Source of the DNA: Chloracidobacterium sp. | Lineage (GTDB): Bacteria; Acidobacteriota; Blastocatellia; Pyrinomonadales; Pyrinomonadaceae | Direction of reading: 5' to 3' | DNA length: 64,000 nucleotides | NCBI GenBank assembly: GCA_016720705.1 | Contig: JADKKB010000001.1 | Span: 372,001 to 436,000, forward strand | Part shown: one piece after another, positions 1 through 8,180 of the stretch | Layout of the letters: every line of letters begins with the position of its first letter | Position numbering within the stretch: position 1 is the first letter of the stretch | The notes under the pieces: generated by a model | What the model saw: the letters and a program-made list of their open reading frames with translations, nothing else | Databases searched by the model: none | What the model was told of the DNA's origin: nothing | Program-made: the position numbers and the translations under genes

Positions 1-1176
1 TTCATATTAGCTCGCGAATTAAAGATACCGGCGGTGACGGGCGTTAAGTCAGCCCTAAAGCTGATCCGCGACGGCACATCACTTTCGGTCGATGGCTTTA
101 CGGGCGCACTGACGATCGATCCGTCAAGCGAAACGCTCGAACAGATCAAATCACATACTTTCGTTGCCGAACCGATTAAGTTCGACGCTGCGAGCACTCG
201 ATCGACAACGATCGACGGGCGCGAGATCATTCTGCGAGCCAATATCGACCTCGTCGACCCCGCACCGCTTTTAGCACAAACCGCCGCTAAGGGCGTCGGA
301 CTTCTACGGTCCGAGTACCTCTTTCAGGATGTCAGCGTCGGTTACCCGAGTGAGGATGCCCAGTTTGAAGCGTATAAGCTTTCCGCATCGAATTGCGGCC
401 CTGAAGGCGTTCGGATCAGGACATTTGACCTACAGGTCGACCAAGTAAATCACCCTGCTGAGATCCGTGAGATGAATCCCGCACTTGGGCTCCGTGGTCT
501 GCGGCTGAGTCTAGCCGACAGGCCGCATTTTCGTGAGCAGATCAGAGCCATCCTGAGGGCTGGAGCATACGGAAATGTCAGTATGGTCTTGCCGATGGTC
601 TCGGGTGTGGCGGACTTATCTACTGTGCGTGAAATGATCGCTGACGAAACCGCCGCACTCGCTGCCCAAGGCACGCCCGTGCCGCCGATGCCGTTGGGTG
701 CGATGATCGAGATGCCATCGGCCGTTCTGACCGTGGACGATATCGCAAAACACGCAGATTTTCTGTGTCTTGGGACAAACGACCTGGTCCAATATCTGTT
801 GTCCGCCGACCGAGATAATGAATCGGTTGCACATAATTATCAGACACTACATCCATCGGTTGTACGATCGATCTCGATGGTGTTCAGGGCCGCCGATCTG
901 CAAGGCAAAAGCACTGTCGTCTGCGGGGAGATGGCCGGGTCGCCGTTTTACCTCCCGTTGCTGATCGGACTCGGGGCAAGGGAATTCAGTATGAACCCGG
1001 ATTCGCTTGGGGCGATCAGGCAAGTCATCGGCAGGATCTCGTTTGATGAGTGCCGGGAACTCGCCCGAAAGGCATCCGTCCTCGAAACCGCCGACGCTAT
1101 CGAGGCATATATGAACGATTTCTATCGCCGCAACTGGCCGCACGTTTTCCCCGGCGGGATCAGTTCGTCAACTTGA
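1..1176 (+). CDS. ptsI: PTS enzyme I (phosphoenolpyruvate-protein phosphotransferase), C-terminal part
   Basis: The gene is cut by the window start; the open frame runs from base 1 and gives about 391 residues of the C-terminal PEP-binding barrel. The first residues (ILARELKIPAVTGV) are the stretch that follows the phospho-histidine domain in enzyme I. Further family motifs are LLRSEYLF, LPMVSGV, GTNDLVQYLLSADR and the C-terminal CGEMAG, whose cysteine (codon 922-924) matches the catalytic cysteine of the PEP-binding domain. Enzyme I takes phosphate from PEP and passes it to HPr in the cytoplasm. The active-site histidine lies outside the window. No sugar-specific PTS genes are visible here, so a sugar-uptake or a regulatory PTS role cannot be separated. 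Confidence 0.93.
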   Translation, partial: FILARELKIPAVTGVKSALKLIRDGTSLSVDGFTGALTIDPSSETLEQIKSHTFVAEPIKFDAASTRSTTIDGREIILRANIDLVDPAPLLAQTAAKGVGLLRSEYLFQDVSVGYPSEDAQFEAYKLSASNCGPEGVRIRTFDLQVDQVNHPAEIREMNPALGLRGLRLSLADRPHFREQIRAILRAGAYGNVSMVLPMVSGVADLSTVREMIADETAALAAQGTPVPPMPLGAMIEMPSAVLTVDDIAKHADFLCLGTNDLVQYLLSADRDNESVAHNYQTLHPSVVRSISMVFRAADLQGKSTVVCGEMAGSPFYLPLLIGLGAREFSMNPDSLGAIRQVIGRISFDECRELARKASVLETADAIEAYMNDFYRRNWPHVFPGGISSST

Positions 1177-1278
1177 TCACTACTTTGGCCGCCACAAGAA
1201 AAAAATAGAATTAAACATTGTTTGATCATTTATTTGAGCAGACGCCGGGACGAGCCCCTTCCGGCACTCTAATTTCAG

Positions 1279-1944
1279 ATGAATGTTCGCTGCCAAAACG
1301 TCATAAACATCGCCTTTGCATTGACCGCAATGGCATTTACGACCGTGCCCGCGTTTTCGCAAGTAAGTTTGGTCAATATGGCTGACCGCTACGTCGCGAG
1401 CGGGGGGATAGCCACGGGTGATGGTGAAATAGCTAATTCAAAGTTACCCAAAGTTAAAGCTGAGAGCTCATCATCCGCTCACCCGTCGACCCTTCACCGC
1501 ATCGGCGCTCACGACCTTTTGAAGATCGAAATTGTGAACGCCAACGTCCGTCCCCGTATTCTGCGGGTCGGGGGCGATGGCTGTATCGTCTTTCCGCTGG
1601 CAGGCGAGGACGTTTGTATTGCCGGAAAGACCGCGGGCGAGGCTGAGGCCCAGATCGCCTCGGCGATTAAGCTTTTTGAAAGGACGGCGATAAAGATCGA
1701 GGTTCTTGACCGAACAAGCCACGTCGTCAACATCGCCGGCCTTGTCGATCAACCCGGCGAACAGCAGATAATGCGTGACGCCGTGCCATTTTTCGTCGTC
1801 CGTGCGGGATTGACACTGAACCGTGCGGCAAAAGGTGTCCGCATTGTAAGGAACGCCTCCGAGGTAACCGAAGATTTCGCGTTGAGCGACGCTCGATTGA
1901 ACGAAGTGTTTGTATATCCGGGTGACACGGTCGAGTTTTTCTAG
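1279..1944 (+). CDS. Polysaccharide export (Poly_export/SLBB) periplasmic protein, orphan
   Basis: This is a 221-residue protein with a signal peptide (hydrophobic stretch about 9-26, likely cut after AFSQ). The part starting IGAHDLLKIEI resembles the N-terminus of Wza-type export domains (G-x-x-D-x-L-x-I). It is followed by an SLBB-like segment (NIAGLVDQPGEQQI) that ends in YPGDTVEFF. It is shorter than Wza proteins and lacks a lipobox cysteine, so it may be a periplasmic accessory rather than the outer-membrane channel. It stands alone between ptsI and rnpB, about 32 kb from the main export gene at 34228. No clear ribosome-binding site precedes the ATG, so the start is uncertain. Confidence 0.7.
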   Translation: MNVRCQNVINIAFALTAMAFTTVPAFSQVSLVNMADRYVASGGIATGDGEIANSKLPKVKAESSSSAHPSTLHRIGAHDLLKIEIVNANVRPRILRVGGDGCIVFPLAGEDVCIAGKTAGEAEAQIASAIKLFERTAIKIEVLDRTSHVVNIAGLVDQPGEQQIMRDAVPFFVVRAGLTLNRAAKGVRIVRNASEVTEDFALSDARLNEVFVYPGDTVEFF

Positions 1945-2004
1945 TTAATTTGCGGACAACATTGAATTCTTGTTAAAAGAATGTAAATGTTCAACAATTT
2001 TTGT

Positions 2005-2010
2005 TATACT
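2005..2010 (+). promoter_or_regulatory. Possible -10 element of the RNase P RNA gene
   Basis: TATACT lies 12 bases before the first base of the P1 helix of rnpB, a fitting distance for a -10 box. I see no good -35 box at the usual spacing, so this is a weak call. Confidence 0.35.
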
Positions 2011-2022
2011 TTGACAGCCTTA

Positions 2023-2421
2023 GATTCGAAGTACGCTGGGCAATCGCGGTTGCGAAAGCAAACGAGGAAAGTCCGAACACCAAAGGGCAGCGAGCCGGAT
2101 AACGTCCGGGCGTCCGCTTATGGCGGATGACGACAAGTGCAACAGAGAATATTCCAGCCTCGCAAGGGGTAATGGGTGAAACGGTGAGGTAAGAGCTCAC
2201 CGGCGTCGGTGGTAACATCGGCGGCCAGGTAAACTCCTCGTGGTGCAAGATCAAATAGGGAAACGCAGAATGTAAGCGGCCCGCTTACTGTCCAAACCGA
2301 AAGGTGAGGCGGCGTTTCCGGGTAGATCGCTTGAGCCTGTCGGTAACGGCAAGCCTAGATGAATGATTGCCATTCGCCGAAAGGTGAATACAAAATTCGG
2401 CTTACAGGCGTACTTCGAATT
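2023..2421 (+). ncRNA. rnpB: RNase P RNA (bacterial type A)
   Basis: This is the catalytic RNA that trims the 5' leader of tRNA precursors. The hallmark GAGGAAAGTCCGAAC is present near the 5' end. The other conserved regions follow in order: AAGTGCAACAGAGAA, a GTGGTGCAAGATCAAATAGGG-like segment, GCCTAGATGAATGATTGCC and ACAAAATTCGGCTTACA near the 3' end. The ends pair: 2023-2036 and 2408-2421 form a 14-bp P1 helix with one G-T pair at the tip. The length of about 399 nt fits the A type. No protein frame of interest covers this stretch. Confidence 0.96.
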
Positions 2422-2469
2422 ATCAGGCACTCTCAATTTTAATGTTCCCAACGGAGGAATTTTGCTTAT

Positions 2470-2736
2470 ATGGCAAATCGGAAAGGTGTTTTTATAGGGG
2501 CTTATGTGCCCAATGAATTAAAGGAATCGCTTCGGCGTCGGGCGGCCGCAGAACATCGTACACTCTCACAGGAGATCACTCGCATACTCGTCGAGGCCGT
2601 TCACGGCAAGGGACTGCCGGCAGGAAGCGTCGATCGGCGGGATACTAACGCAATACCGCGGCGACGTGCCACCGATCCGCAGATCAGACGGCGTGCCGAG
2701 GATCTGCCGTACATCCCCGAAGAGGGCAAAAAGTAG
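2470..2736 (+). CDS. Arc-like ribbon-helix-helix DNA-binding protein
   Basis: This 88-residue protein starts at an ATG with a good ribosome-binding site (GGAGG about 12 bases upstream). Residues 8-45 fit the ribbon-helix-helix pattern: a short strand (VFIGAYVP), then NELKESLRRRAAAEHRTLS and a second helix QEITRILVEAV. The tail is rich in arginine and acidic residues and has no recognised domain. Such proteins bind DNA as dimers and often act as autoregulators or antitoxins. No toxin gene follows, because a strong terminator comes next, so it is probably a stand-alone regulator. The target is unknown. Confidence 0.65.
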   Translation: MANRKGVFIGAYVPNELKESLRRRAAAEHRTLSQEITRILVEAVHGKGLPAGSVDRRDTNAIPRRRATDPQIRRRAEDLPYIPEEGKK

Positions 2737-2761
2737 GTTCCGCAGAAACTTAATACGGCAC

Positions 2762-2796
2762 AGCATCGCGCTCCGAAACGGGGTGCGGTGCTTTTC
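2762..2796 (+). terminator. Rho-independent terminator after the ribbon-helix-helix gene
   Basis: A 14-bp stem (2762-2775 with 2779-2792, some G-T pairs) closes a very short AAA loop and is followed by TTTTCTATTT. It sits between the 2470-2736 gene and the TPR gene. Confidence 0.75.
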
Positions 2797-2830
2797 TATT
2801 TGATAGTGCGGTTTGCTAAGATTATTACCG

Positions 2831-3574
2831 ATGGATAAAAAGGTCGTCACTGCTGCTATTGTCGGGCTGATCGTGGGTGCGATAGGCGGATTTATGATTA
2901 CAAATTCGCTTAATCGATCTGAAATGAATTCGGCAATGTCCAATGTTGCCAATGTCGCTGCCAGCACTCCCGGTGCAAATCGCCCGGACGATCAGATGAA
3001 TATCAGCCTCGACGAGATCAAGGCAAAGATCGCCGAGGCCGACGCAAATCCGACCAATTTGGGATTCCAAAAGGGACTCGGGGTCGCATTGTACCGTTAC
3101 GGCACCTTAAAGCGCGACGCCGATATCGTCACCGAAGCAATTAGGCTGCTCGAGCGGGCTCAAAGCATTGACGCCAAAGATTACGACGTGATCGTCGCTC
3201 TAGGCAATTCGTACTTCGATCTAGGTTATTTCAAAAAGGAATCAGCGAACTTAAAAAGGTCGCGCGACTTTTACAAACTGGCGCTTTTGCAAAGGCCGAA
3301 GGATGCCGATGTGATGACCGATCTTGCGTTGTCATACTTTCTGGATGAACCATCTGACCTTCCGCGGTCGCTGGAGGAATTTCAGAAAGCACTCACCGCA
3401 AACCCAAAACACGAGCGTGCCCTAACTTACCTGACGCAGACTTATATGCTACAAGGGAAATTTGACGAGGCCGGAAGATCACTTGAGAAACTGAAGGCGG
3501 CTAATCCGAAAAATGAGTCGATCGAAGAGTTGGCACGCTTGATCGCGGCAAAAGGGGCTCCGGCTGTCAAATGA
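2831..3574 (+). CDS. Membrane-anchored tetratricopeptide-repeat protein
   Basis: The ATG at 2831 is preferred over an upstream in-frame TTG at 2813, which has no ribosome-binding site. The 247-residue product has an N-terminal membrane anchor (about residues 5-22, VTAAIVGLIVGAIGGFMI) and then a linker. A helical TPR region follows, with repeats such as DYDVIVALGNSYFDLGYFKK, DADVMTDLALSYF and HERALTYLTQTYMLQGKFDE. The TPR part probably faces the periplasm and binds a protein partner. The start of the next gene overlaps its stop by 4 bases, so the two are likely translated together. Cytochrome-biogenesis (CcmH/NrfG-like) and pilus-related TPR proteins look similar; the exact role is not shown. 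Confidence 0.7.
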   Translation: MDKKVVTAAIVGLIVGAIGGFMITNSLNRSEMNSAMSNVANVAASTPGANRPDDQMNISLDEIKAKIAEADANPTNLGFQKGLGVALYRYGTLKRDADIVTEAIRLLERAQSIDAKDYDVIVALGNSYFDLGYFKKESANLKRSRDFYKLALLQRPKDADVMTDLALSYFLDEPSDLPRSLEEFQKALTANPKHERALTYLTQTYMLQGKFDEAGRSLEKLKAANPKNESIEELARLIAAKGAPAVK

Positions 3575-3861
3575 GGGAATTTGTCGTAGTTTTGCTCGTT
3601 ATCCTGATATTACTCGGAATAACGGCTTTCAAATATCGACGACAGATCGCGATGGTGATCGGATTTGGCAAAATGCTCCGCGATGCACGCTCAAATATCA
3701 AACAGGCGTCGTCGCCGAGGCAGGTAAACGCCGAACCGTCGGAACTCGTCAACTGCACGCGATGCGGTACCTGGGTGCCAAAGGATAGAGCGATCCGCTT
3801 TGACGCGAAAACTTATTATTGTTCGAAGGATTGTGTCCGTACTTCAATGACGTCCGTTTAA
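3571..3861 (+). CDS. Small membrane protein with C-terminal zinc-ribbon (PP0621-like)
   Basis: This 96-residue protein has one N-terminal membrane helix (about residues 4-18) and a basic region. It ends in a putative zinc site built from CTRCG and YYCSKDC, the arrangement seen in small PP0621-type proteins. Its ATG overlaps the stop of the TPR gene (ATGA), so it forms a two-gene operon with it. Function is unknown. The prepilin peptidase gene on the opposite strand ends only 3 bases away, so the two operons converge. Confidence 0.6.
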   Translation: MREFVVVLLVILILLGITAFKYRRQIAMVIGFGKMLRDARSNIKQASSPRQVNAEPSELVNCTRCGTWVPKDRAIRFDAKTYYCSKDCVRTSMTSV

Positions 3862-3864
3862 CGA

Positions 3865-4758
3865 TCACGGCACAAAGGTCGTGAGGTACCATCGGATCAG
3901 TTGTTCGCCAAAAAGTATAGCGATGATCGAACCGATACCGAGGAAGATTCCAAATGGGATCTGCGTTTGCAGATCCTTTTCTTTTTGACGTGATACGAGG
4001 GCGACGCCGGCGACCGCACCGGTAAATGCTCCGATAAAGATCGTCAAAAGCGTCAATCGCCAACCGAGCAGAGCCCCGATACCGAATAGCAGCTTTACAT
4101 CGCCGAGGCCCATCGCGTCGACGCCGCGAAGAGCTTTCCAAATTGCCCCGACCGCCCACAGAAGCCCGCCGCCGACCAATGTCCCCAAAACCGCACCGGC
4201 CAGTGAAACTGCCCAAGCAGGATATCCGGCGAGCCACGAGACCGGACCATATAGCGTGTCCGAAAAATAATTACCCGCAAACGCGATCGGAAACACCACA
4301 CGAACGATCAACGCGATGATAAACATCGGGTAGGTGATCACGTTCGGCAGGATCATATGCTCGGCGTCTATGAATACCAGTGCAGTCATCGTCGCGGCAA
4401 ATGCCAGAGCGACCGGCAAGTATGGCGTTAGACCGACCTGCCAATACACAAGGCAAAAGAGCAGGGCAGTCAGCAGTTCGACGGCCGGATAACGCCCCGC
4501 GATAGGTTCTTTGCAACTTGCACATTTACCGCCAAGCATCAGCCATCCGAGTATGGGGACGTTATGCCACGGTTTAATGCCGGTGCCGCATTTTGGGCAC
4601 TTTGAGGACGGCAGCAGCGAGAGTTCGTTCGGGACGCGATAGATCACGACATTGAGAAAACTGCCGATAGATGCTCCGATGACGAAAACAAAAAGGTAGC
4701 CAAAGTATTCGGGTATGCCAAGTAGTGCCTCAAGCGAAGCTAGGAAAAATGTTTGCAT
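3865..4758 (-). CDS. pilD: Prepilin peptidase / N-methyltransferase
   Basis: This 297-residue inner-membrane enzyme cleaves type IV prepilins after glycine and methylates the new N-terminus. Two cysteine pairs in the cytoplasmic loop (C54/C57 and C79/C82) form the usual zinc site of full-length PilD proteins. The two catalytic aspartates are D131 in FIDAEHMILPN and D220 in the GxGD motif GLGDVKL. The N-terminal GASIGSFLNVVIYR is also typical. A likely substrate is the pilin encoded at 24884-25417. The gene runs opposite to its neighbours and converges with the 3571-3861 gene. Confidence 0.95.
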   Translation of the reverse strand: MQTFFLASLEALLGIPEYFGYLFVFVIGASIGSFLNVVIYRVPNELSLLPSSKCPKCGTGIKPWHNVPILGWLMLGGKCASCKEPIAGRYPAVELLTALLFCLVYWQVGLTPYLPVALAFAATMTALVFIDAEHMILPNVITYPMFIIALIVRVVFPIAFAGNYFSDTLYGPVSWLAGYPAWAVSLAGAVLGTLVGGGLLWAVGAIWKALRGVDAMGLGDVKLLFGIGALLGWRLTLLTIFIGAFTGAVAGVALVSRQKEKDLQTQIPFGIFLGIGSIIAILFGEQLIRWYLTTFVP

Positions 4759-4967
4759 CAGGGTAATTGTCGAGAAGTTGTTCGAAAAGAAACGCCGAGA
4801 TAATAGTAATGATTTCCAGCGGAAAAGAAAAGACGATCTTTATACCACAATTCTCAAATTATCTCTGCGAGAATGTCCAGTATTCCTAGCAAACCGCCTC
4901 AACATCAATTATTATTCTCTTATCAAAGTCCGATTTTGAAACAACTATATCTAAAGGAACAAACGTC

Positions 4968-6785
4968 TTGAAACCAACAGATACCAAAGATCCCGAATAT
5001 TTTCACAAGGTTATAGACTGCCAGTACGCGTGCCCGGCCCATACGCCGGTGCCGGAATACATCCGCCTTATCGCCGAGGGCAGATATACAGAGGCGTATA
5101 TGATCAACTGGGATTCGAACGTGTTTCCCGGCGTGCTCGGCCGTACGTGTGACCGCCCGTGCGAACCAGCGTGTCGTCGCGGCCGTCTCGAACAGGAACC
5201 CGTCGCCATCTGCCGTCTCAAACGCGTTGCGGCGGATAATCGCGATGACGTTATCCCGTATATGCCGCAGGGGCCTTTTAAGCCGAACGGCAAAAAGGTT
5301 GCCCTGATCGGTGGTGGCCCGGCTTCGCTTACGGTTGCGAGAGATCTTGCACCGCTTGGATACGAAATACATCTTTTCGACGAACAAAAGCTCGGCGGCG
5401 GGTTTATGCGGTCGCAGATCCCGGCGTTCCGTTTGCCGGAACACGTTTTGAATGACGAGGTCAATTACATCTTACGACTCGGCATCCATACGCAGTTTGA
5501 GCATTATGTCGATTCGCTCAAAGGTGTACTTGAGAAAGACTACGACGCTGTGTTTGTCGGTACCGGAGCACCGCGTGGACGCGATCTGCCTGATCTGCCG
5601 GGACGCCAAGAAGGCGATGCGAACATTCACATTGGAATTAACTGGCTTGGTAGCGTTGCCTTTGAGCATACCGAGAAGATCGGCAGACGAGTGATCGTTC
5701 TCGGCGGTGGTAATACAGCAATGGACTGCTGCCGCACGGCGCGGCGTCTCGGCGGCGACGATGTAAAGGTGATCGTCCGTTCGCCATTCGCCACAATGAA
5801 AGCCAGCCCGTGGGAAAAAGAGGACGCCCAGCACGAAGACATCCCGATCATCGATAATCACGTGCCTAAGAGCTTTGTGATTGAGGACGGCAGGCTCGTC
5901 GGGATGATGTTTGAAAAGGTCGAAGCCAAATACGACGAGAATGGCAAGCGTTCGCTCGTGCCGACCGGCGAAGACGATGTTTTCTATCCGGCTGATGACG
6001 TGCTGATCGCGGTTGGTCAGGAGAATAGCTTCCCTTGGATCGAGCGTGACCTTGGGGTCGAGTTCGACAAATGGGAAATGCCGATAGTGGACCGTGTCAC
6101 ATTCCAATCTACACTTCCGAAAGTCTTCTTCGGAGGCGATGCTGCATTTGGCCCCGAAAATGTCATTACCGCCGTTGCCCACGGTCACCAAGCGGCTGTT
6201 TCGATCGATCTGCATTGCAGCGGTAAAAATATCCACACCGAACGCCTCGATCCGTTCGTCAATCTCATCTCGCAGAAGATGGGCATCCACGAATGGGCGT
6301 ACGACAGCGAAGTCGATCCGTACGAACGCCTTATCGTTCCTCAAACCGACAAATCGATCACGCTCAAAGACCGCAAGCAGGAGGTCGAGCTCGGTTTCGA
6401 CCCGCTCGCCGGTTACGAGGAAGCCAAACGTTGTCTCAACTGCGACGTGCAGACGGTCTTTAACGCTCCGAAATGCATCGAGTGCGACGCGTGCGTCGAC
6501 ATCTGCCCGACGAGCTGCATCACGTTCACGGCCAACGAGCCCGAAGCCGAGCTTCGCCAGCACACCAAGGTTCCTGCCCTCAACCTCACGCAGGACCTCT
6601 ACGTCTCCGAACCCGTCCCGCAGACGCTCCGCATCATGGCCAAAGACGAAGACGTCTGCCTCCACTGCGGCCTCTGCGCCGAACGCTGCCCCACCGCCGC
6701 CTGGGACATGCAGAAATTCTTCTACAACGTCACCAAAGCCGGCGAGCACAAATACGCCAACCTCGTCCAGATCCAAAGGAATTGA
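4968..6785 (+). CDS. GltD-like FAD/NAD(P) oxidoreductase with C-terminal 4Fe-4S ferredoxin domain
   Basis: This is a 605-residue cytoplasmic electron-transfer flavoprotein. The N-terminal Fe-S region has cysteines at 18, 22, 61, 65 and 69, followed by an FAD Rossmann motif (GGGPAS, 115-120) and an NAD(P) motif (GGGNTA, 246-251). The C-terminal part carries two 4Fe-4S sets (C503/506/509/513 and C564/567/570/574). This layout matches GltD-family subunits that shuttle electrons between NAD(P)H and ferredoxin. KorA/KorB, a ferredoxin-dependent 2-oxoacid oxidoreductase, lies downstream at 18265 and is a probable partner, now separated by an island. The last 33 codons are the source of repeat R. 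One downstream copy encodes a longer C-terminus, so the present end (QIQRN) may be altered. Confidence 0.88.
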   Translation: MKPTDTKDPEYFHKVIDCQYACPAHTPVPEYIRLIAEGRYTEAYMINWDSNVFPGVLGRTCDRPCEPACRRGRLEQEPVAICRLKRVAADNRDDVIPYMPQGPFKPNGKKVALIGGGPASLTVARDLAPLGYEIHLFDEQKLGGGFMRSQIPAFRLPEHVLNDEVNYILRLGIHTQFEHYVDSLKGVLEKDYDAVFVGTGAPRGRDLPDLPGRQEGDANIHIGINWLGSVAFEHTEKIGRRVIVLGGGNTAMDCCRTARRLGGDDVKVIVRSPFATMKASPWEKEDAQHEDIPIIDNHVPKSFVIEDGRLVGMMFEKVEAKYDENGKRSLVPTGEDDVFYPADDVLIAVGQENSFPWIERDLGVEFDKWEMPIVDRVTFQSTLPKVFFGGDAAFGPENVITAVAHGHQAAVSIDLHCSGKNIHTERLDPFVNLISQKMGIHEWAYDSEVDPYERLIVPQTDKSITLKDRKQEVELGFDPLAGYEEAKRCLNCDVQTVFNAPKCIECDACVDICPTSCITFTANEPEAELRQHTKVPALNLTQDLYVSEPVPQTLRIMAKDEDVCLHCGLCAERCPTAAWDMQKFFYNVTKAGEHKYANLVQIQRN

Positions 6786-6831
6786 AATAATGCGGTCTAG
6801 CTTAATGTTGAATGAAGTGTGGTGCTACGGT
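6683..6831 (+). repeat. Repeat R, copy 0: 3' end of the oxidoreductase gene plus downstream flank
   Basis: This is the reference copy. It spans codons for ERCPTAAWDMQKFFYNVTK to the stop and then a flank with a start-codon region (AATGCGGTCTAG). Six related copies follow at 8181, 8799, 9594, 11128, 11583 and 13217. Copy 3 (9594-9733) is almost identical over about 120 bases. Between copies lie toxin-antitoxin pairs and small orphan genes. Confidence 0.9.
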
Positions 6832-6879
6832 CCTGTGAGTTTAATTATATTCTCAATGGCGGTACATAACGATAGATGA
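6790..6879 (+). other. Short open frame (29 codons) created by the R flank
   Basis: An ATG five bases after the oxidoreductase stop opens a 29-codon frame beginning MRSSLMLNEV. The lipoprotein gene at 9699 begins MMRSSSKLIEV from the equivalent place in R copy 3, so this is probably the remnant or hybrid start of a gene once located there. Its TGA overlaps the ATG of the next gene, so it could couple translation from the oxidoreductase to the 6876 gene. It is unlikely to be a functional protein by itself. Confidence 0.4.
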
Positions 6880-7322
6880 AGATACGCGTCCTATTGATTA
6901 TCTTGATTGTTGGTCTTTCTATTTCGTTCGTAACGGAGTTTTGGCTGAATATGGATGAAGTTCGACGCATCTGGGAGGCGTGCGACAGTTCACCCGGATT
7001 TTCGTGTGATGCCGTTCCACAACATCCGGTCGCACTTCTTCACGTGCTTTCTTTTGTTTTGCTGGTGGCGGTGGCACTTGCAAGGAAGTACTACTGGGCG
7101 TTGGCCGTGGCAGTCGGATACTTCGCCCTAGACATTTTTGGTACATACGGGCGACTCGGCACCGGTTTTTTCGGCGGAAATATGTGCCCCGAAGGCCACC
7201 CCTGCTGGGCAGCTATCCGTCGAGCTACGTGGTTTGACTTGACCGCTCTTGTTATTCTCGCCGTGTCGACGATACTGATCACTTGGGAGGTCTTGCACAG
7301 AAGAAATGAGGTTAAGCGTTAA
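6876..7322 (+). CDS. Hypothetical four-helix membrane protein (island cargo)
   Basis: This 148-residue protein has about four hydrophobic segments: near the N-terminus (VLLIILIVGLSISFV), around 52-65 (LLHVLSFVLLVAVALA), around 70-85 (YWALAVAVGYFALDIF), and near 122-138 (LTALVILAVSTILIT). Cysteines occur in the first and second outside loops (ACDSSPGFSCD and MCPEGHPC) and may form disulfides. I do not recognise the family. It is the first gene of the island and is followed by palindromic block F2a and then a toxin-antitoxin pair. Confidence 0.55.
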   Translation: MKIRVLLIILIVGLSISFVTEFWLNMDEVRRIWEACDSSPGFSCDAVPQHPVALLHVLSFVLLVAVALARKYYWALAVAVGYFALDIFGTYGRLGTGFFGGNMCPEGHPCWAAIRRATWFDLTALVILAVSTILITWEVLHRRNEVKR

Positions 7323-7349
7323 TCCAGTTCATTCTGAATTACAACCGAT

Positions 7350-7561
7350 CGCTTACGAAACTCTAAAATTGCCTCACGAAGGCCACAGAGTTCGAATCGA
7401 AGCGGTGCAAACAGGTTACGAAGCTGGGAAGTCTTCGTCGCGTAGCGATGGTTTGAATGTAGCCGTGGGTTTGAACCCACGGAAAGGATGAAAACAGATC
7501 CTCGTCGCGTAGCGACGACTGACCATTGCGACGCGGATCCAATTGTCGCTGACGCGACAAG
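7350..7561 (+). repeat. F2 palindromic block, copy a
   Basis: This is about 210 bases of intergenic DNA with stacked short palindromes: CATCGCGTAGCGATG-like, CCGTGGGTTTGAACCCACGG, TCGTCGCGTAGCGACGA and TTGTCGCTGACGCGACAA. Blocks with the same order occur at 10311, 12282 and 13787. In copies a-c the block sits between an orphan gene and a toxin-antitoxin pair. The pattern is that of REP/BIME elements. No gene lies in the stretch between 7323 and 7639. Confidence 0.85.
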
Positions 7562-7639
7562 AATATTTGGTCTGACGCACCGTTACCAGTGTCAATAAAG
7601 CTGCGAAGTCGAATACTTGCGAACAGCGACGAAAATTAA

Positions 7640-7963
7640 ATGGATAATAAAGCGGACATCCTTGAGTTGGTAAGAATCGCGGCGGGGAACCGCATTCTTT
7701 TCCTATCGCATGCGATTAGACAGATGTCGCGGCCCGATCGGATGATAACGACGGCGGATATTCGTCGTATAATTAACGAAGGTGAGGTAATTGAAAATTA
7801 TCCTGAGGATGCACGCGGACACAGTTGTCTTATTCTTGGCGTTGACGACGGACAGCGACCGATCCACGTCGTTTGTTCTCCAAAAGATGAGTATCTCGCG
7901 ATAATTACTTGCTATCTTCCAGACGAAGACGAATGGTCGGACGATCTTAGTGTGAGGTTATAA
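7640..7963 (+). CDS. DUF4258-type putative toxin
   Basis: This 107-residue protein begins ILELVRIAAGNRILFLSHAIRQMSRPDR and continues ITTADIRRIINEGEVIENYPED. It has the conserved 'H-A...M..R.I' pattern and central GVDDGQRPIHVV of DUF4258 proteins. Those proteins have a RelE/BrnT-like fold and are usually encoded just upstream of a YgiT-type zinc-finger protein, as here (3 bases apart). The likely role is toxin of a type II toxin-antitoxin pair, with the 7967 protein as antitoxin. Activity is inferred from the pairing only. Confidence 0.75.
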   Translation: MDNKADILELVRIAAGNRILFLSHAIRQMSRPDRMITTADIRRIINEGEVIENYPEDARGHSCLILGVDDGQRPIHVVCSPKDEYLAIITCYLPDEDEWSDDLSVRL

Positions 7964-7966
7964 ACT

Positions 7967-8179
7967 ATGAAATGTATGTACTGCAAAGGGAATCTGGAAC
8001 GCGGCACCGCTCCGTTCCACGTTGACCGCAAAGGTTATCACTTAGTTTTGGACAAAGTCCCGGCCTTAGTCTGCCAACAATGCGGCGAAGTGTATTTTGG
8101 CGAAGCAGAAGTCGATTCGATCCAGGCCGCGACCCTCGCGATTGACGCTCAGGTCGATAAGATAGCGGTTCCGGCTTAA
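7967..8179 (+). CDS. YgiT-type zinc-finger antitoxin
   Basis: This 70-residue protein has two CxxC pairs (MYCKG with the preceding cysteine, and CQQCG) that form the MqsA/YgiT-type N-terminal zinc finger, followed by YFGEAEVDSIQ. It lacks the C-terminal helix-turn-helix of full MqsA, as is usual for the short forms paired with DUF4258. It is predicted to neutralise the 7640-7963 product. Repeat R copy 1 begins two bases after its stop. Confidence 0.75.
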   Translation: MKCMYCKGNLERGTAPFHVDRKGYHLVLDKVPALVCQQCGEVYFGEAEVDSIQAATLAIDAQVDKIAVPA

Positions 8180-8180
8180 T

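Noticed and set aside
2566..2967. Minus-strand frame of 133 codons opposite the ribbon-helix-helix and TPR genes
   Set aside because: It crosses a terminator and two well-supported plus-strand genes and shows no family motif.
4759..4967. Small gene or RNA between pilD and the oxidoreductase
   Set aside because: The short open frame there is AT-rich, lacks a ribosome-binding site and has no motif; it is treated as divergent promoter region.
5472..6776. Long minus-strand open frame (434 codons)
   Set aside because: It lies entirely antisense to the oxidoreductase gene, its composition is that of a codon shadow (rich in Val, Asp, Phe, Arg), and it has no motif.
6094..6879. Plus-strand frame of 261 codons overlapping the oxidoreductase end
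   Set aside because: It is a Ser/Arg/Thr-rich shadow in another frame; only its last 30 codons (6790-6879) are discussed, as an R-flank frame.
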